The notes under the pieces: generated by a model | Seen by the model: the letters and a program-made list of their open reading frames with translations, nothing else | Told to the model about the DNA's origin: nothing | The model's database searches: none | Shown: in pieces, positions 8,804 to 17,581 of the stretch | Layout of the letters: each line of letters starts with the position of its first letter | How positions within the stretch are numbered: the first letter of the stretch is position 1 | Program-made: the position numbers and the translations under genes | Assembly: GCF_000332195.1 (NCBI RefSeq) | Contig: NZ_KB235922.1 | Location: forward strand, 1,760,211-1,824,210 | Source of the DNA: Pleurocapsa sp. PCC 7319 | GTDB lineage: Bacteria > Cyanobacteriota > Cyanobacteriia > Cyanobacteriales > Xenococcaceae | DNA length: 64,000 nt | Direction of reading: 5' to 3'

Positions 8804-11542
8804 ATGTTGTTTGCTTCCTTGAAAAAAATAAGGCAAAAATGGAAAGTGCGATTGATCTCTGCACATTGGCTTCGCCAATCGCTTTTTAGAACTGTTCAGC
8901 GATCGCTTATTATTGGGCTATGGGCTTTGACTATTAGTCTTGGTATTCACAGTCATTCTAAGATACAAGCACAAACTTCAGAATCGGCTCTAGTTCTAAT
9001 TGAAGAAAGTAAAGAATATTATGATCGTGGGCAGTTTGTTGCAGCTACCGAAGCCTTACAACAAGCATTGCAAATCTACCAAAGATCGGGAGAACGGATA
9101 CAACAAGCACGAACTTTTAGTCTGCTATCCCTAGCTTACGAGCAGTTAGGAGAGTGGCAACAAGCTGAGAAAGCAATTACCAAAAGCTTATCTATCCTCG
9201 ATACATTACCTAAAAGTATAGAAACTAAAGCCCAAAACCAATCTTTTCTAGATCGCGTCCGCGCTCAAGTATTAAATCGTCAGGGACGTTGGCAATTAGC
9301 TAGGGGACAAGCGAAAGCTGCTATAGAGACAGCAGAAAAAGCCGAGTTGTTCTATACTCGCTCTGGAGATACTCAAGGAATATTTATCAGTAAAATTAAT
9401 CAGGCTCAAGCATGGCAAACCTTAGGCTTTTTTCGTCGTACTACTAAAATCTTAGATGGATTAGTCCAACAGCTTGAAGATCAGCCACCGTCTCTAATTC
9501 AAGTCAATAGTTTAAACAGTTTGGGTAGTCTATTCCGTCAGCAAGGAAATTTAGAGCGTTCATCAGAAATTCTCAGCAAAAGTTTGGCATTAGCTCAAAA
9601 ACTAAACCTTGATTCTGAAATCAGCCCCGTTTTACTCAACTTAGGTAACACTAAACAAGCATTAGCCAGTCAAGCGAGGAGTTTAAACGATCTTGAGCAA
9701 GCAAATAATTACCAGCAGCAGGCTGAAAAACACTATCAACAAGTAATTGTAACTGCTAGTTTTCCCCTCAATCGAATTCAAGCTCAGTTAAATCAATTTA
9801 GATTGTTAATTGACAGTGAGCTATTAGTTCAACAAAAGCCTAATCCCAATTTTACAGCTCAAAATTTTATATTTCCCATTAGTCAAGCTCTGGAGAAATT
9901 ACCCGCTAGTAGACAAACCATTTATGCAAATATCAATTTTGCTCGCAGTTTAATGAAAATCCCCTCTACTAGTAATTATGAATCACTCATTACCACAACC
10001 TTGAATAAAGCGATCGCCCAAGCGCAAAGTTTAGAAGATCCCCGCTCAGAATCTTTTGCTATCGGTACCCTAGGACAATTTTACGAACAAACTGACAAGT
10101 TACAACTTGCTCAAAAACTAACTAACTCGGCTCTGGCGATCGCCCAAAAGATGAATGCTCCCGATCTTAGCTACAAGTGGGAGTGGCAGTTAGGTCGATT
10201 ATTGGCAAATGAACAAAAAAGACAACAGGCAATTAGTGCTTATACGGAAGCTGTAAATGACCTACAACTATTAAGACGTGACTTGGCAGCAATCAATACC
10301 GACATTCAGTTTTCTTTTCGGGAACAAGTCGAACCAGTTTATCGGCAGTTAGTAGGATTACTGCTTCAGCACGATAGTCAACAAGAACTTAGTCAGCAAA
10401 ATCTGCGCCAAGCTCGTCAGGCGATCGAATCTCTACAACTAGCTCAACTAGAAAATTTCTTTCGTTCGGCTTGTTTAAATGCAGAGCCAGAACAACTCGA
10501 TCGCATCGTCGAATCAGATCCTACCACAGCAGTTTTTTACCCGATTATTCTGCCTGAACGGTTTGAAGTTATTTTCAAATTACCAGGACAAAAAAGACTA
10601 CAACACTATCACAGCGATCGCCCTCAAGCTGAAGTCAAAGAAGTATTAGCTCAACTACAGCAGTATCTTAATGAACCCGACCGTACCAGCGATGTTAAAA
10701 AACTATCTCAGGAGCTATATAGTTGGTTAATTGAGCCGGTGGCTACTGAGTTGGAAACAAGTCAAGTGAAAACTTTGGTCTTTGTTCTTGATGGTGCTTT
10801 ACGTAATATTCCGATGGGGGTGCTTTACGATTCCCAAAATCAACAGTATTTGCTCGAAAAATATGCGATCGCCGTTGCTCCTGGGTTACAGCTATTAGAC
10901 CCTAAGCCTTTGGCTGGCAATCCCTTGAACGCTCTAATTGGTGGCTTGGAAGAAGAACGGCAAGTAGGAGGAAAAGAGTTTTCTCGTCTTAATAACGTTA
11001 GTTTAGAGTTAAAACAAATACAATCTCAGGTGGCTAAAGGAGAACAACTATTAGATCGCTCTTTTACCAGCGATAATTTACGCGATCGCATTGATCGAGA
11101 AGACTTTTCCGTAATTCATTTGGCAACTCACGGTCAGTTTAGCTCTCAGTTAGAAGAAACGTTTATCTTGACCTGGAACCAATTACTTAAAATTAGCGAT
11201 CTTGACGATCTACTTCAGCTCAATAATCCTCAACGTAACAGTATTGAGTTACTAGTGTTGAGTGCCTGCGAAACCGCTGTCGGAGACGAAAGAGCTGCTC
11301 TAGGATTAGCGGGAATTGCGGTACGGGCGGGAGCGAGAAGTACTTTGGCAACCCTTTGGGCAGTGGATGACCTTTCCACCGCTAGACTGATGGGCGAATT
11401 TTATCGCCAGTTAGCAAATAATCAAATTAGTAAGGCTGAAGCCCTGCGCCGCGCTCAATTAGAACTTTGGAAAGAACAAAGCCAGGATTGGCAACGTCCT
11501 TATTTTTGGGCTTCTTACATTTTGGTTGGTAATTGGCTCTAA
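8804..11542 (+). CDS. Secreted TPR-CHAT protein (caspase-like protease fold)
   Basis: 912 aa. A basic N-terminus is followed by one hydrophobic segment (SLIIGLWALTISLGI, residues ~33-47) and an IQAQ cleavage-like site, so it is probably exported or membrane-tethered. Residues ~55-530 are TPR helices (repeats such as LLSLAYEQLGEWQQAEKAI). The C-terminal CHAT domain (~600-912) has the catalytic pair: His776 in HLATHG and Cys822 in LSACETAVG. Both are intact, so it should be an active separase/caspase-type peptidase. The C-terminus (RPYFWASYILVGNW) is canonical for CHAT. Cyanobacterial TPR-CHAT proteins are abundant and mostly uncharacterised, and no obvious substrate or guide partner gene is adjacent. 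The N-terminus encoded by 8848-8882 comes from an inserted palindrome. Confidence 0.92.
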   Translation: MLFASLKKIRQKWKVRLISAHWLRQSLFRTVQRSLIIGLWALTISLGIHSHSKIQAQTSESALVLIEESKEYYDRGQFVAATEALQQALQIYQRSGERIQQARTFSLLSLAYEQLGEWQQAEKAITKSLSILDTLPKSIETKAQNQSFLDRVRAQVLNRQGRWQLARGQAKAAIETAEKAELFYTRSGDTQGIFISKINQAQAWQTLGFFRRTTKILDGLVQQLEDQPPSLIQVNSLNSLGSLFRQQGNLERSSEILSKSLALAQKLNLDSEISPVLLNLGNTKQALASQARSLNDLEQANNYQQQAEKHYQQVIVTASFPLNRIQAQLNQFRLLIDSELLVQQKPNPNFTAQNFIFPISQALEKLPASRQTIYANINFARSLMKIPSTSNYESLITTTLNKAIAQAQSLEDPRSESFAIGTLGQFYEQTDKLQLAQKLTNSALAIAQKMNAPDLSYKWEWQLGRLLANEQKRQQAISAYTEAVNDLQLLRRDLAAINTDIQFSFREQVEPVYRQLVGLLLQHDSQQELSQQNLRQARQAIESLQLAQLENFFRSACLNAEPEQLDRIVESDPTTAVFYPIILPERFEVIFKLPGQKRLQHYHSDRPQAEVKEVLAQLQQYLNEPDRTSDVKKLSQELYSWLIEPVATELETSQVKTLVFVLDGALRNIPMGVLYDSQNQQYLLEKYAIAVAPGLQLLDPKPLAGNPLNALIGGLEEERQVGGKEFSRLNNVSLELKQIQSQVAKGEQLLDRSFTSDNLRDRIDREDFSVIHLATHGQFSSQLEETFILTWNQLLKISDLDDLLQLNNPQRNSIELLVLSACETAVGDERAALGLAGIAVRAGARSTLATLWAVDDLSTARLMGEFYRQLANNQISKAEALRRAQLELWKEQSQDWQRPYFWASYILVGNWL
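8848..8882. repeat. Palindromic repeat inside the CHAT gene
   Basis: GCGATTG at 8848-8854 and CAATCGC at 8876-8882, with an inner palindrome ATTGGC-TTC-GCCAAT. It is read in frame as part of the N-terminal extension (LISAHWLRQS), just ahead of the signal-like segment. It belongs to the same loose family as 8501-8537. Confidence 0.55.
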
Positions 11543-11634
11543 CATCACACTAATGATTCATTTAATAATTTGCTGTAAACATTTTGTTGATTTTTAAATT
11601 TGTTTGAATGTAATACGATCGCTTTTTTATAAAT

Positions 11635-12051
11635 TTAATAAGAAGTTATTGTCTTCCTGCCTCGAATAATCGTTCGTTCAGGCATTATATTTCCATTGGG
11701 AATAACGGCACCACTTAAATCTGCTCCAGCTAGACTGGCACCCCTTAAATCTGCACCCAGCAAGTTAGCATTAGTTAGTTCAGCACCTCGTAAATCTGCA
11801 CCTCTTAAGTCTGCAAAACACAAATTAGCTTGGTAAAAATTGGCTGCGCTTAAATCAGTACGAGATAGATCAGTTTCTATCAGGATCGCAGCTGTTAGGT
11901 CAACACCTTCTAGAACCGAAATACTAAGATCTGCATGACTCAGATCGATTCCTCGCAAATCTTCCCAGCTCAGATCGCGATCGCGACAATTTATATTGAT
12001 GAAGTCACGTCTACCAGCAGCATATTGTTGCAATAATTCTGTACTTTTCAT
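11635..12051 (-). CDS. Pentapeptide-repeat protein
   Basis: 138 aa. N-terminal leader MKSTELLQQYAAGRRDFININCRD, a common opening for cyanobacterial pentapeptide proteins, is followed by A(D/N)LxX repeats: LSHADLSISVL, LSRTDLSAANFYQANLCFADLRGADLRG. The repeats form a right-handed quadrilateral beta-helix. It ends with a TIIRGRKTITSY tail. No enzymatic function is indicated. The ATG overlaps the stop of the upstream gene (ATGA), so the two are translationally coupled. Confidence 0.88.
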   Translation of the reverse strand: MKSTELLQQYAAGRRDFININCRDRDLSWEDLRGIDLSHADLSISVLEGVDLTAAILIETDLSRTDLSAANFYQANLCFADLRGADLRGAELTNANLLGADLRGASLAGADLSGAVIPNGNIMPERTIIRGRKTITSY

Positions 12052-12497
12052 ATGGTTGTTCCTGAGACACTTAAATACGTTAATCTACTTACAATAGATC
12101 TGGAAAAGTCTAATTTTTTGGTGGCAGCTTTGGTCAAGAAAAAACAGTATTCTTTCATCTGGTGTTTTAGTAATTCAATGTGATGAATTTCATAAAGATC
12201 GCCATAATAGTTTTTTACATCTTCAGGAGTGATATTAAATCGTCTCAATTCACTAGAGCAGGAGTTTGACTCTTTGATAGTTAGTAAATACTTAGAACCA
12301 AGAGGCATCAACTCATCGATCTTTTTACAATAGTTCTGACGTAATTCTTCTGATAAAGTTTCAAGGTAAGTTCGATCATAAACAAGATCGATATGACCAA
12401 TTTCAATAGTATTCAAATCTATGAAAAAGAGCTTTTTTAAAAAAAATTTAATTATTTTTGATGCTTTCATAATTGCATAAGCTTTGAAAGCATACAA
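12048..12497 (-). CDS. Hypothetical protein coupled to pentapeptide protein
   Basis: 149 aa, not recognised. Two further Met codons (MKASKIIKF and beyond) make the exact start uncertain. The sequence is mixed alpha/beta with basic helices (KIIKFFLKKLFF) near the N-terminus and a His/Lys-rich stretch (YEIHHIELLKHQMKEY) near residue 100. Its stop codon overlaps the start of the pentapeptide gene by four bases, which argues for a functional pair. Confidence 0.55.
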   Translation of the reverse strand: MYAFKAYAIMKASKIIKFFLKKLFFIDLNTIEIGHIDLVYDRTYLETLSEELRQNYCKKIDELMPLGSKYLLTIKESNSCSSELRRFNITPEDVKNYYGDLYEIHHIELLKHQMKEYCFFLTKAATKKLDFSRSIVSRLTYLSVSGTTI

Positions 12498-12811
12498 TAT
12501 ATACTACGTTCATAGAGCAAGTATTTCTTTCCCGTTTTTTTAACTTTTACAAGTCTTTTTATGGCTACTAATAAGACATTGTCATCGTAGTTTCTCGACT
12601 TAACTTTTTTCTCTTACGATCCATTAGATAGCCGTACCAAGTAACATTAGGATAAGTTTATTTGATTGCTCGTGAGTAATTATAGCCTTTCTCAAATAGG
12701 TGAGACTAAAGCAAGATTAGACTAAATTGAGCAAGATTAGACAAGACAGTTTCTAGAAAATTTTATTAGCCTGATTACTATTCGATATTCAAAGTAGGCT
12801 AGGTTTTCTCT
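12498..12811. other. Intergenic region with partial MITE
   Basis: About 310 bp between divergent genes. It contains the partial miniature element at 12627-12680 and a second TATAGCC motif just after it. Nothing else was recognised. Confidence 0.5.
12627..12680. mobile_element. Partial copy of TA-flanked MITE
   Basis: Matches the left half of the elements at 37040 and 47052: ATAGCCGTAC, AAGT-A-C-TTAGGA-AAGTTTATTTGATTGCTCGT. The right terminal repeat and most of the heptamer array are missing, so this is a decayed or truncated copy. Confidence 0.65.
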
Positions 12812-13384
12812 ATGTCTCCAACAAAGACTCAATCTTCTGACCGTAGTGAATCTGACCGTAGTGAAATAGAGCAACTAAAAAAAAGAATTAGTAGTCTTGA
12901 AGAAAAACTGTTGAGGGTTAGTAATATCTATCGATATGAAACCCTGCAAAATCTTTTAAAAGAAGGTAAATGGTTAGAAGCGGACAAAGAAACTGTACGA
13001 CTAATCTTGGCGATCGCCGGTCAGGCAGAAATAGAGAATCTGCGTCCTAGTGAAATTGAACACATTGATTGCAGCGAATTGCAGGTAATTGACCGTCTGT
13101 GGCTTACTTATAGTGACAATCGTTTTGGCTTTAGCCTTCAGGTAAAAATGTATCAAGATGTGGGTGGCAATGAGCAAACCACTATTGAACAAAATACTCA
13201 ACTGATTGAAAAATGGGGCGATCGCTTAGGATGGCGCCAAAGTGGACAATGGCTTAAATGTAGCGATTTAAACTACTCTGAAGACGCAGCCAAAGGAAGT
13301 CTACCTGGTCTTTGGTGGAATTCTCCCTATGGTTCTAAAATGACTAATTATTTTTTAGCGCGATTGATGAATTGTAATCTTTGA
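12812..13384 (+). CDS. GUN4-domain protein
   Basis: 190 aa. Residues ~1-40 are a charged coiled coil (SEIEQLKKRISSLEEKLLRV). The GUN4 domain follows: a helical LLKEGKWLEADKETVRLILA, then IDRLWLTYSDNRFGFSLQV, and WGDRLGWRQ, LPGLWWNSPYG near the C-terminus. GUN4 proteins bind protoporphyrin IX or Mg-protoporphyrin and stimulate Mg-chelatase. This one has a short coiled coil in place of the helical bundle of canonical cyanobacterial Gun4, so it may be a paralogue with a regulatory role rather than the main activator. It stands alone, with the decayed SDR gene starting 45 bp downstream. Confidence 0.85.
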   Translation: MSPTKTQSSDRSESDRSEIEQLKKRISSLEEKLLRVSNIYRYETLQNLLKEGKWLEADKETVRLILAIAGQAEIENLRPSEIEHIDCSELQVIDRLWLTYSDNRFGFSLQVKMYQDVGGNEQTTIEQNTQLIEKWGDRLGWRQSGQWLKCSDLNYSEDAAKGSLPGLWWNSPYGSKMTNYFLARLMNCNL

Positions 13385-13428
13385 CTATATTTGAGACATG
13401 AGAATACCATCAAAAATTGCGGTAAAAG

Positions 13429-13854
13429 TTGAATACCAATGCCAGAGGTGTCTTTCTTTCCATGAAGTACGAACTACCAGTCATGGTAAATTCTGGAGGA
13501 GGGGCAATTATTAATAACGCTTCTGTTTCGGCTCATGTTGGTTTTGCTACTATCTCTCCTTACAACGCCAGCAAACACGCTACTCTATCTTTGACTAAGG
13601 TTGCTGCTTTAGAATATGCAGACAAAAATATTCGGGTCAATTCAATCTCTCCTGGTGCTGTAGATACGCCGATGCTGAGAAGGGCTTTAAAAGCTTGGAA
13701 TACAGACTTTGAAACTGTAGCTCAAGATTTTCCGATTAAAAGAATTGTTGCTCCAGAAGAAATTGCCAGAGGAGTAATGTGGCTAGCATCTGCCGAACCG
13801 ATTGCTGTTGTTGGTACAGACATAGATGCTACAGGAGGATATCTGACTAAATAA
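13429..13854 (+). pseudogene. N-terminally truncated short-chain dehydrogenase
   Basis: The frame encodes only the second half of a classical SDR: NTNARGVFLSMKYELP, the catalytic Ser region GGGAIINNASVSAHVG, YNASK (catalytic Tyr and Lys) and the C-terminal NSISPGAVDTPML and TGGYLTK motifs. The NAD-binding TGxxxGxG half is absent and the DNA upstream (13385-13428) does not encode it. The nominal start is a TTG in mid-domain. It is therefore a deletion remnant, not an active enzyme. The stop overlaps the ATG of the SnoaL gene (TAATG), so an original operon is preserved. Confidence 0.8.
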
Positions 13855-14390
13855 TGATGAAATCAAAAGTTTTATCCCGTCGTCATCTTGCCTTGGGAGG
13901 AATTGGAAGTTTGGCTAGTTTAGCTCTTTTAGGAAAATCCTCTAAAACTGAAGCTTCTACACCAGAACATCCTAATGTAGCAGTTGTCCAACGCTATTAT
14001 GAAGCTTACGGTGCTTCAGATATTGAATCAATCCGGAATGAAATCTTTGCTCCTAATATTACCTGGACAATTCCTGGTCATCATCCACTAGCGGGAACCA
14101 AACAAGGTGCTGATGAAGTATTTGCTTTTTTTGAACAGCTTAATCAAGCCAAATTCCAAGCCGAAGTATTATTTCTGGGTGGTAACGATAACTATGTGGT
14201 GGATGTTCATCGCGGTTGGAGTAATTTAACCGATGGAGAAAATATAGATCAAACCTGGGCTTTGTTGTACGAGATTGAAAGCGACCGCATAAAGAGTGCA
14301 GTGAACTTTCCAGGCGATCAACACGCAGCCGATGCTTTTTTTTGGAGGGTTTATAACCTCAAGCCTTTGCCAGATCGCTTGGTACAGTGA
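13854..14390 (+). CDS. SnoaL-like (NTF2 fold) protein with Tat-like signal
   Basis: 178 aa. The N-terminus has a twin-arginine-like signal (SRRHLALGGIGSLASLALLG). The rest is a SnoaL/NTF2-like domain: VVQRYYEAYGASDIESIRNEIFAPNITWTIPGHHPLAGTKQG, a cone-shaped pocket often used for small hydrophobic ligands. The start overlaps the stop of the decayed SDR gene by one base. A second Met follows immediately. SnoaL proteins downstream of SDRs are common in small detoxification or catabolic operons; here the partner has lost its function, so the role is unclear. Confidence 0.82.
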   Translation: MMKSKVLSRRHLALGGIGSLASLALLGKSSKTEASTPEHPNVAVVQRYYEAYGASDIESIRNEIFAPNITWTIPGHHPLAGTKQGADEVFAFFEQLNQAKFQAEVLFLGGNDNYVVDVHRGWSNLTDGENIDQTWALLYEIESDRIKSAVNFPGDQHAADAFFWRVYNLKPLPDRLVQ

Positions 14391-14521
14391 TTTTTCTTCA
14401 AAATGCCTATCTATGTTCACAATGAAAGGAGTAAATTCAAGCTTTTCTCTTTCAAAATACTCTTTCTTGTCAAAAAAAGTACGATATTTCTCCAAACCGT
14501 GAAGTTTATTACAGATTGAAG

Positions 14522-15196
14522 ATGAAAAATACCGACATAGAACTAAATACGGTACAGCTAACGCCAAAAGACTTTGATCGCGCAGCCGATCTTTTAGTCG
14601 AGGCTTTTTATGATAATCCCGCTCATGTCTATATTCTTGCCGATCAAAGCACTAGGTTAAAATAGCTCAAATGGGGGTTGAAAGCTAACCTCAAACTCAA
14701 TCTGACACCACCGCGAAACATTGGTAAGAGTTTTGCCCTGGTTGAAGCCGATCGCCCGCGAGGAGTTAGACAGATTAAAGCAATGGCTTTTTGGCATCCT
14801 CCAAAATGCAACCATATTAATCTGATCGATAAAATTAGATCTGGATGGTTAGTAGCCCCCTTCAAACTTGGCAGGGAGACTTATCGACGCTTATCAAAAG
14901 TGACGAACGCGTTCGACAAAACTAAAGAAGAAGTATTGGGCGATCGCCAAGCTTGGTATCTCAATAATATGGTGGTAGCCAAAGAACTTAGAGGAACTGG
15001 AATTGGTACTAAGATTCTAAAGAATCAGCTTGAATCGGTAGTCGATCATTCTGGCTTCCCTGCCATTTTAATGACTCAAAGAGCAGCTAACGTCAGATTT
15101 TATCAGTGACTTGGTTTTAAAGTAGCGGATGAGTCAACAGTGGGTAGTGGAGAGCATCGGTTTACTAACTGGTGTATGGTTCGTCCTTGTTCCTAG
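14522..15196 (+). pseudogene. GNAT acetyltransferase with two in-frame stops
   Basis: A single reading frame from ATG 14522 to TAG 15194-15196 encodes a complete GNAT if two stops are read through: TAG at 14663-14665 (after ...DQSTRLK) and TGA at 15107-15109 (in FYQ-stop-LGF). The acetyl-CoA site is visible as VAKELRGTGIGTKIL and the C-terminus as FYQxLGFKVADES. FYQRLGF is the expected motif, so the TGA most simply arose from CGA by a C-to-T change. There are no frameshifts, so decay is recent. An inactive gene is far more likely than suppression. Confidence 0.85.
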
Positions 15197-15390
15197 GGGA
15201 GATTATTTTTTAACCAATGGCAAATCTGTTCGAGATCGATCTCGGCGAAATTAGTAGCACTTACTCTCAAGGTGCGATCGCAAACGTCTAAAATTTCGTA
15301 ACCTTCCTGTTTAAATTAGCTTCCAACTCTGCCGATATTAGATGGTCTATAAGATCGGGATATCTTTCTCCAGAGAGCGATCGCATTAGC
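15193..15390 (-). pseudogene. Minus-strand coding relic
   Basis: Read on the minus strand, the DNA gives GYEILDVCDRTLRVSATNF followed by AEIDLEQICHWLKNNLP and a stop at 15193-15195. A one-base shift upstream leads into RYPDLIDHLISAELEANLNR. The two pieces read as one conserved-looking protein broken by a frameshift and lacking an N-terminus. The family is not recognised. The rest of the 15197-15528 gap shows nothing else. Confidence 0.35.
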
Positions 15391-15528
15391 TAATTTCCCC
15401 TCGTATTTCTCTAGCTACAATACCTGTTTTCACCAATCTTTCAATACTTATGGGTAAAGCATAGTAGTATAATTAGGCGTTGTAGAACAATCAGTAATAA
15501 TCGAGAATAGCCATCTAACTTGTAATTA

Positions 15529-16290
15529 TTATTTTTCCGCTATTACCAACATCTCATAATCTTCAGTTGTTAATCGATCCTGACGACTAAACGCACCAAG
15601 TTTTGCTGCAAATATATCAATAACTTTGAAATTGAGTGTTGTTAAAAGCCAAGTTATTTCCGATGGAACATAATATCTTTCGTTGCATTCCAGTTCTTTT
15701 GTGTTACCAAGATCGTCCTCAATCCGGATAGTATGACGATCGCGAAATGTCATTAAATCAAATGAATTATTACTATAAGTGGCATTTCCTTCTTTCGTTG
15801 CTGAAGCGAAAAATTCTTTCACCGAATGGAATAAGGGAAATAAGCCATTTAAGGTGGTAAATATTAATTTTCCTTTTGATTTTAAAGCGTTGCTTGCATT
15901 GCGAAGAATTTGAAAATTCATCTCATCGGTTTCCATTAAGGAAAAACCTCCCTCACAAAGCATAATTACTAAATCGAATTCATTCGACAAAGTTAGTTTT
16001 CTCGCGTCTTGTAGTTCAAAATTAATTGATAAATTCTGTGCGGATGCCTTTTCTTTGGCTCTGTTTAATTGAGATTCTGATAGATCGATTCCTATAACGG
16101 TATATCCTCTTTTTGCTAACTCAATAGAATGTCTTCCAGTTCCACATCCAATATCTAAAATTCGCGTAGTTTTGTCATAGTTGATTTCTTGTTCGATAAA
16201 ATCACATTCTCCGATTGTTCCTTGGACAAAACTCTCGCGATCATATTTCATGCCATAGTTTTCAAATAATTCTTCATACCACTGTTTCAT
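15529..16290 (-). CDS. Class I SAM-dependent methyltransferase
   Basis: 253 aa Rossmann-fold methyltransferase. Motif I is LDIGCGTGRHSIELAKRGY (residues ~45-63), followed by motif II GIDLS and the acidic FDLVIMLCEGGFSLM region (post II/IV). The C-terminus is a short beta sheet typical of the UbiE/Methyltransf_25 group. Substrate cannot be predicted. It lies 49 bp downstream of the second devC on the same strand, so it could be in the exporter operon. Confidence 0.85.
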   Translation of the reverse strand: MKQWYEELFENYGMKYDRESFVQGTIGECDFIEQEINYDKTTRILDIGCGTGRHSIELAKRGYTVIGIDLSESQLNRAKEKASAQNLSINFELQDARKLTLSNEFDLVIMLCEGGFSLMETDEMNFQILRNASNALKSKGKLIFTTLNGLFPLFHSVKEFFASATKEGNATYSNNSFDLMTFRDRHTIRIEDDLGNTKELECNERYYVPSEITWLLTTLNFKVIDIFAAKLGAFSRQDRLTTEDYEMLVIAEK

Positions 16291-16338
16291 CTTGTTTTAT
16301 CCCTATTTACAGTCGAATGCTTAAATATTAGCCAAACT

Positions 16339-17520
16339 CTAAAACACTTCAGCAGGATCGGCAGATTGGAGTTTGCGAATCGCGATCGCACCAGAAGCAA
16401 GACACATAGTAACTGTTAAGAAAAATACTCTCAAAGCGACATCAGATTGCATTGCCAAGGGCATCTTGGTTAAGGTTTCCAGTAAGCCATACATCCCAAT
16501 CGAAACTCCAAAACCAGGAATAAAACCCAGTACGGCTAAAATAATTGCTTCTTGAAAAACTACCGCCAGTAGACTTTTATCAGGATAACCCATCGCTTTG
16601 AGAGTGGCGTATTCGGCTAAATGATCGTTTACGTCGGCAAATAAAACCTGATAGACAATTACTACCCCAACCACAAAACCCATTGCTACGCCAAAGTTAA
16701 AGATTGTGCCTGCGGGGTGATTTTCAGCCCAAAAGTCTTTTTCTGCTGTAATAAACTCTTGATGAGTCATTACAGCAACGTCACTAGGCAAGGTGGCTCT
16801 GACTTTTTGCTTGACTGTCTCTACCTCTGCACCAGTATCAACTTTGAGTACGCCAACTGTTACATTGTCGATACTATCTTTACCATACAAACGCAGATAA
16901 TTCCAATCACTGGTGATCAAATATCCTTCAACCCAGAGGGTACTACCCAAAGTAAACATTCCCCCAACGCTAATTCTGCGTTCTGATATCTCCGTCTTAA
17001 TTGGTTTTCCTTGCTCAAAAGTTGCTGCAATTGGTCCCAAATCTGGTCGGGCTAGGCGATCAACCAGAACTTTATCCGGCAGTTTAATTTTTTCTAGCTG
17101 TTGGTTGACTTCGGGTAAGTCTAAGACAGGATGTGCGGGATCGAAAGCCAAAATCGCTACGCTGGTTACTTTTTTTTCCCAAGGATTAATCCAGCCAGCA
17201 TTAGAATAATAAAAAGGATTAGCCGCAGCAATTCCATCTACAGCAGCAGCTTGATACAGATGACGATGGGAAAAATTTTGACCATCAATGAGGGTTTTAG
17301 CCCTAGCACTCACTAATAATAAATCTCCATTTAAATGTTCGTGAATGCGAGTAATACCGCCAAATAGACTGGTATGAAACCCAAGCTGCATAAAAATTAA
17401 AATATCGGCAAAGGCAATTCCTGACAAGGCAACAATCATGCGAACTTTTTGATGGCTGAGTTGCGCCCAACCCAAAGGGGGTTCTTTGGTGAATCTTTTT
17501 AGTAGAGTTTTAATAGTCAT
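16339..17520 (-). CDS. devC: DevC-like ABC exporter permease (second copy)
   Basis: 393 aa FtsX/MacB-type permease: an N-terminal helix (MIVALSGIAFADILIFMQLGF), a large extracytoplasmic domain of about 210 residues, then three C-terminal helices around YQVLFADVNDHLAEYATLKAMGY, the coupling segment that contacts the ATPase, and GFIPGFGVSIGMYGLLE. DevC proteins form the inner-membrane part of DevBCA exporters, which with TolC export glycolipids or other lipophilic substrates across the cyanobacterial envelope. It is strongly similar along its length to the adjacent 17582-18760 gene, so the two are a tandem duplication that has diverged. Confidence 0.9.
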   Translation of the reverse strand: MTIKTLLKRFTKEPPLGWAQLSHQKVRMIVALSGIAFADILIFMQLGFHTSLFGGITRIHEHLNGDLLLVSARAKTLIDGQNFSHRHLYQAAAVDGIAAANPFYYSNAGWINPWEKKVTSVAILAFDPAHPVLDLPEVNQQLEKIKLPDKVLVDRLARPDLGPIAATFEQGKPIKTEISERRISVGGMFTLGSTLWVEGYLITSDWNYLRLYGKDSIDNVTVGVLKVDTGAEVETVKQKVRATLPSDVAVMTHQEFITAEKDFWAENHPAGTIFNFGVAMGFVVGVVIVYQVLFADVNDHLAEYATLKAMGYPDKSLLAVVFQEAIILAVLGFIPGFGVSIGMYGLLETLTKMPLAMQSDVALRVFFLTVTMCLASGAIAIRKLQSADPAEVF

Positions 17521-17581
17521 TGGTTAGCGGATAGTAGTTAATGGTTAGTACGGACTAAAAAACTTAGTGATTAAAAACCAA

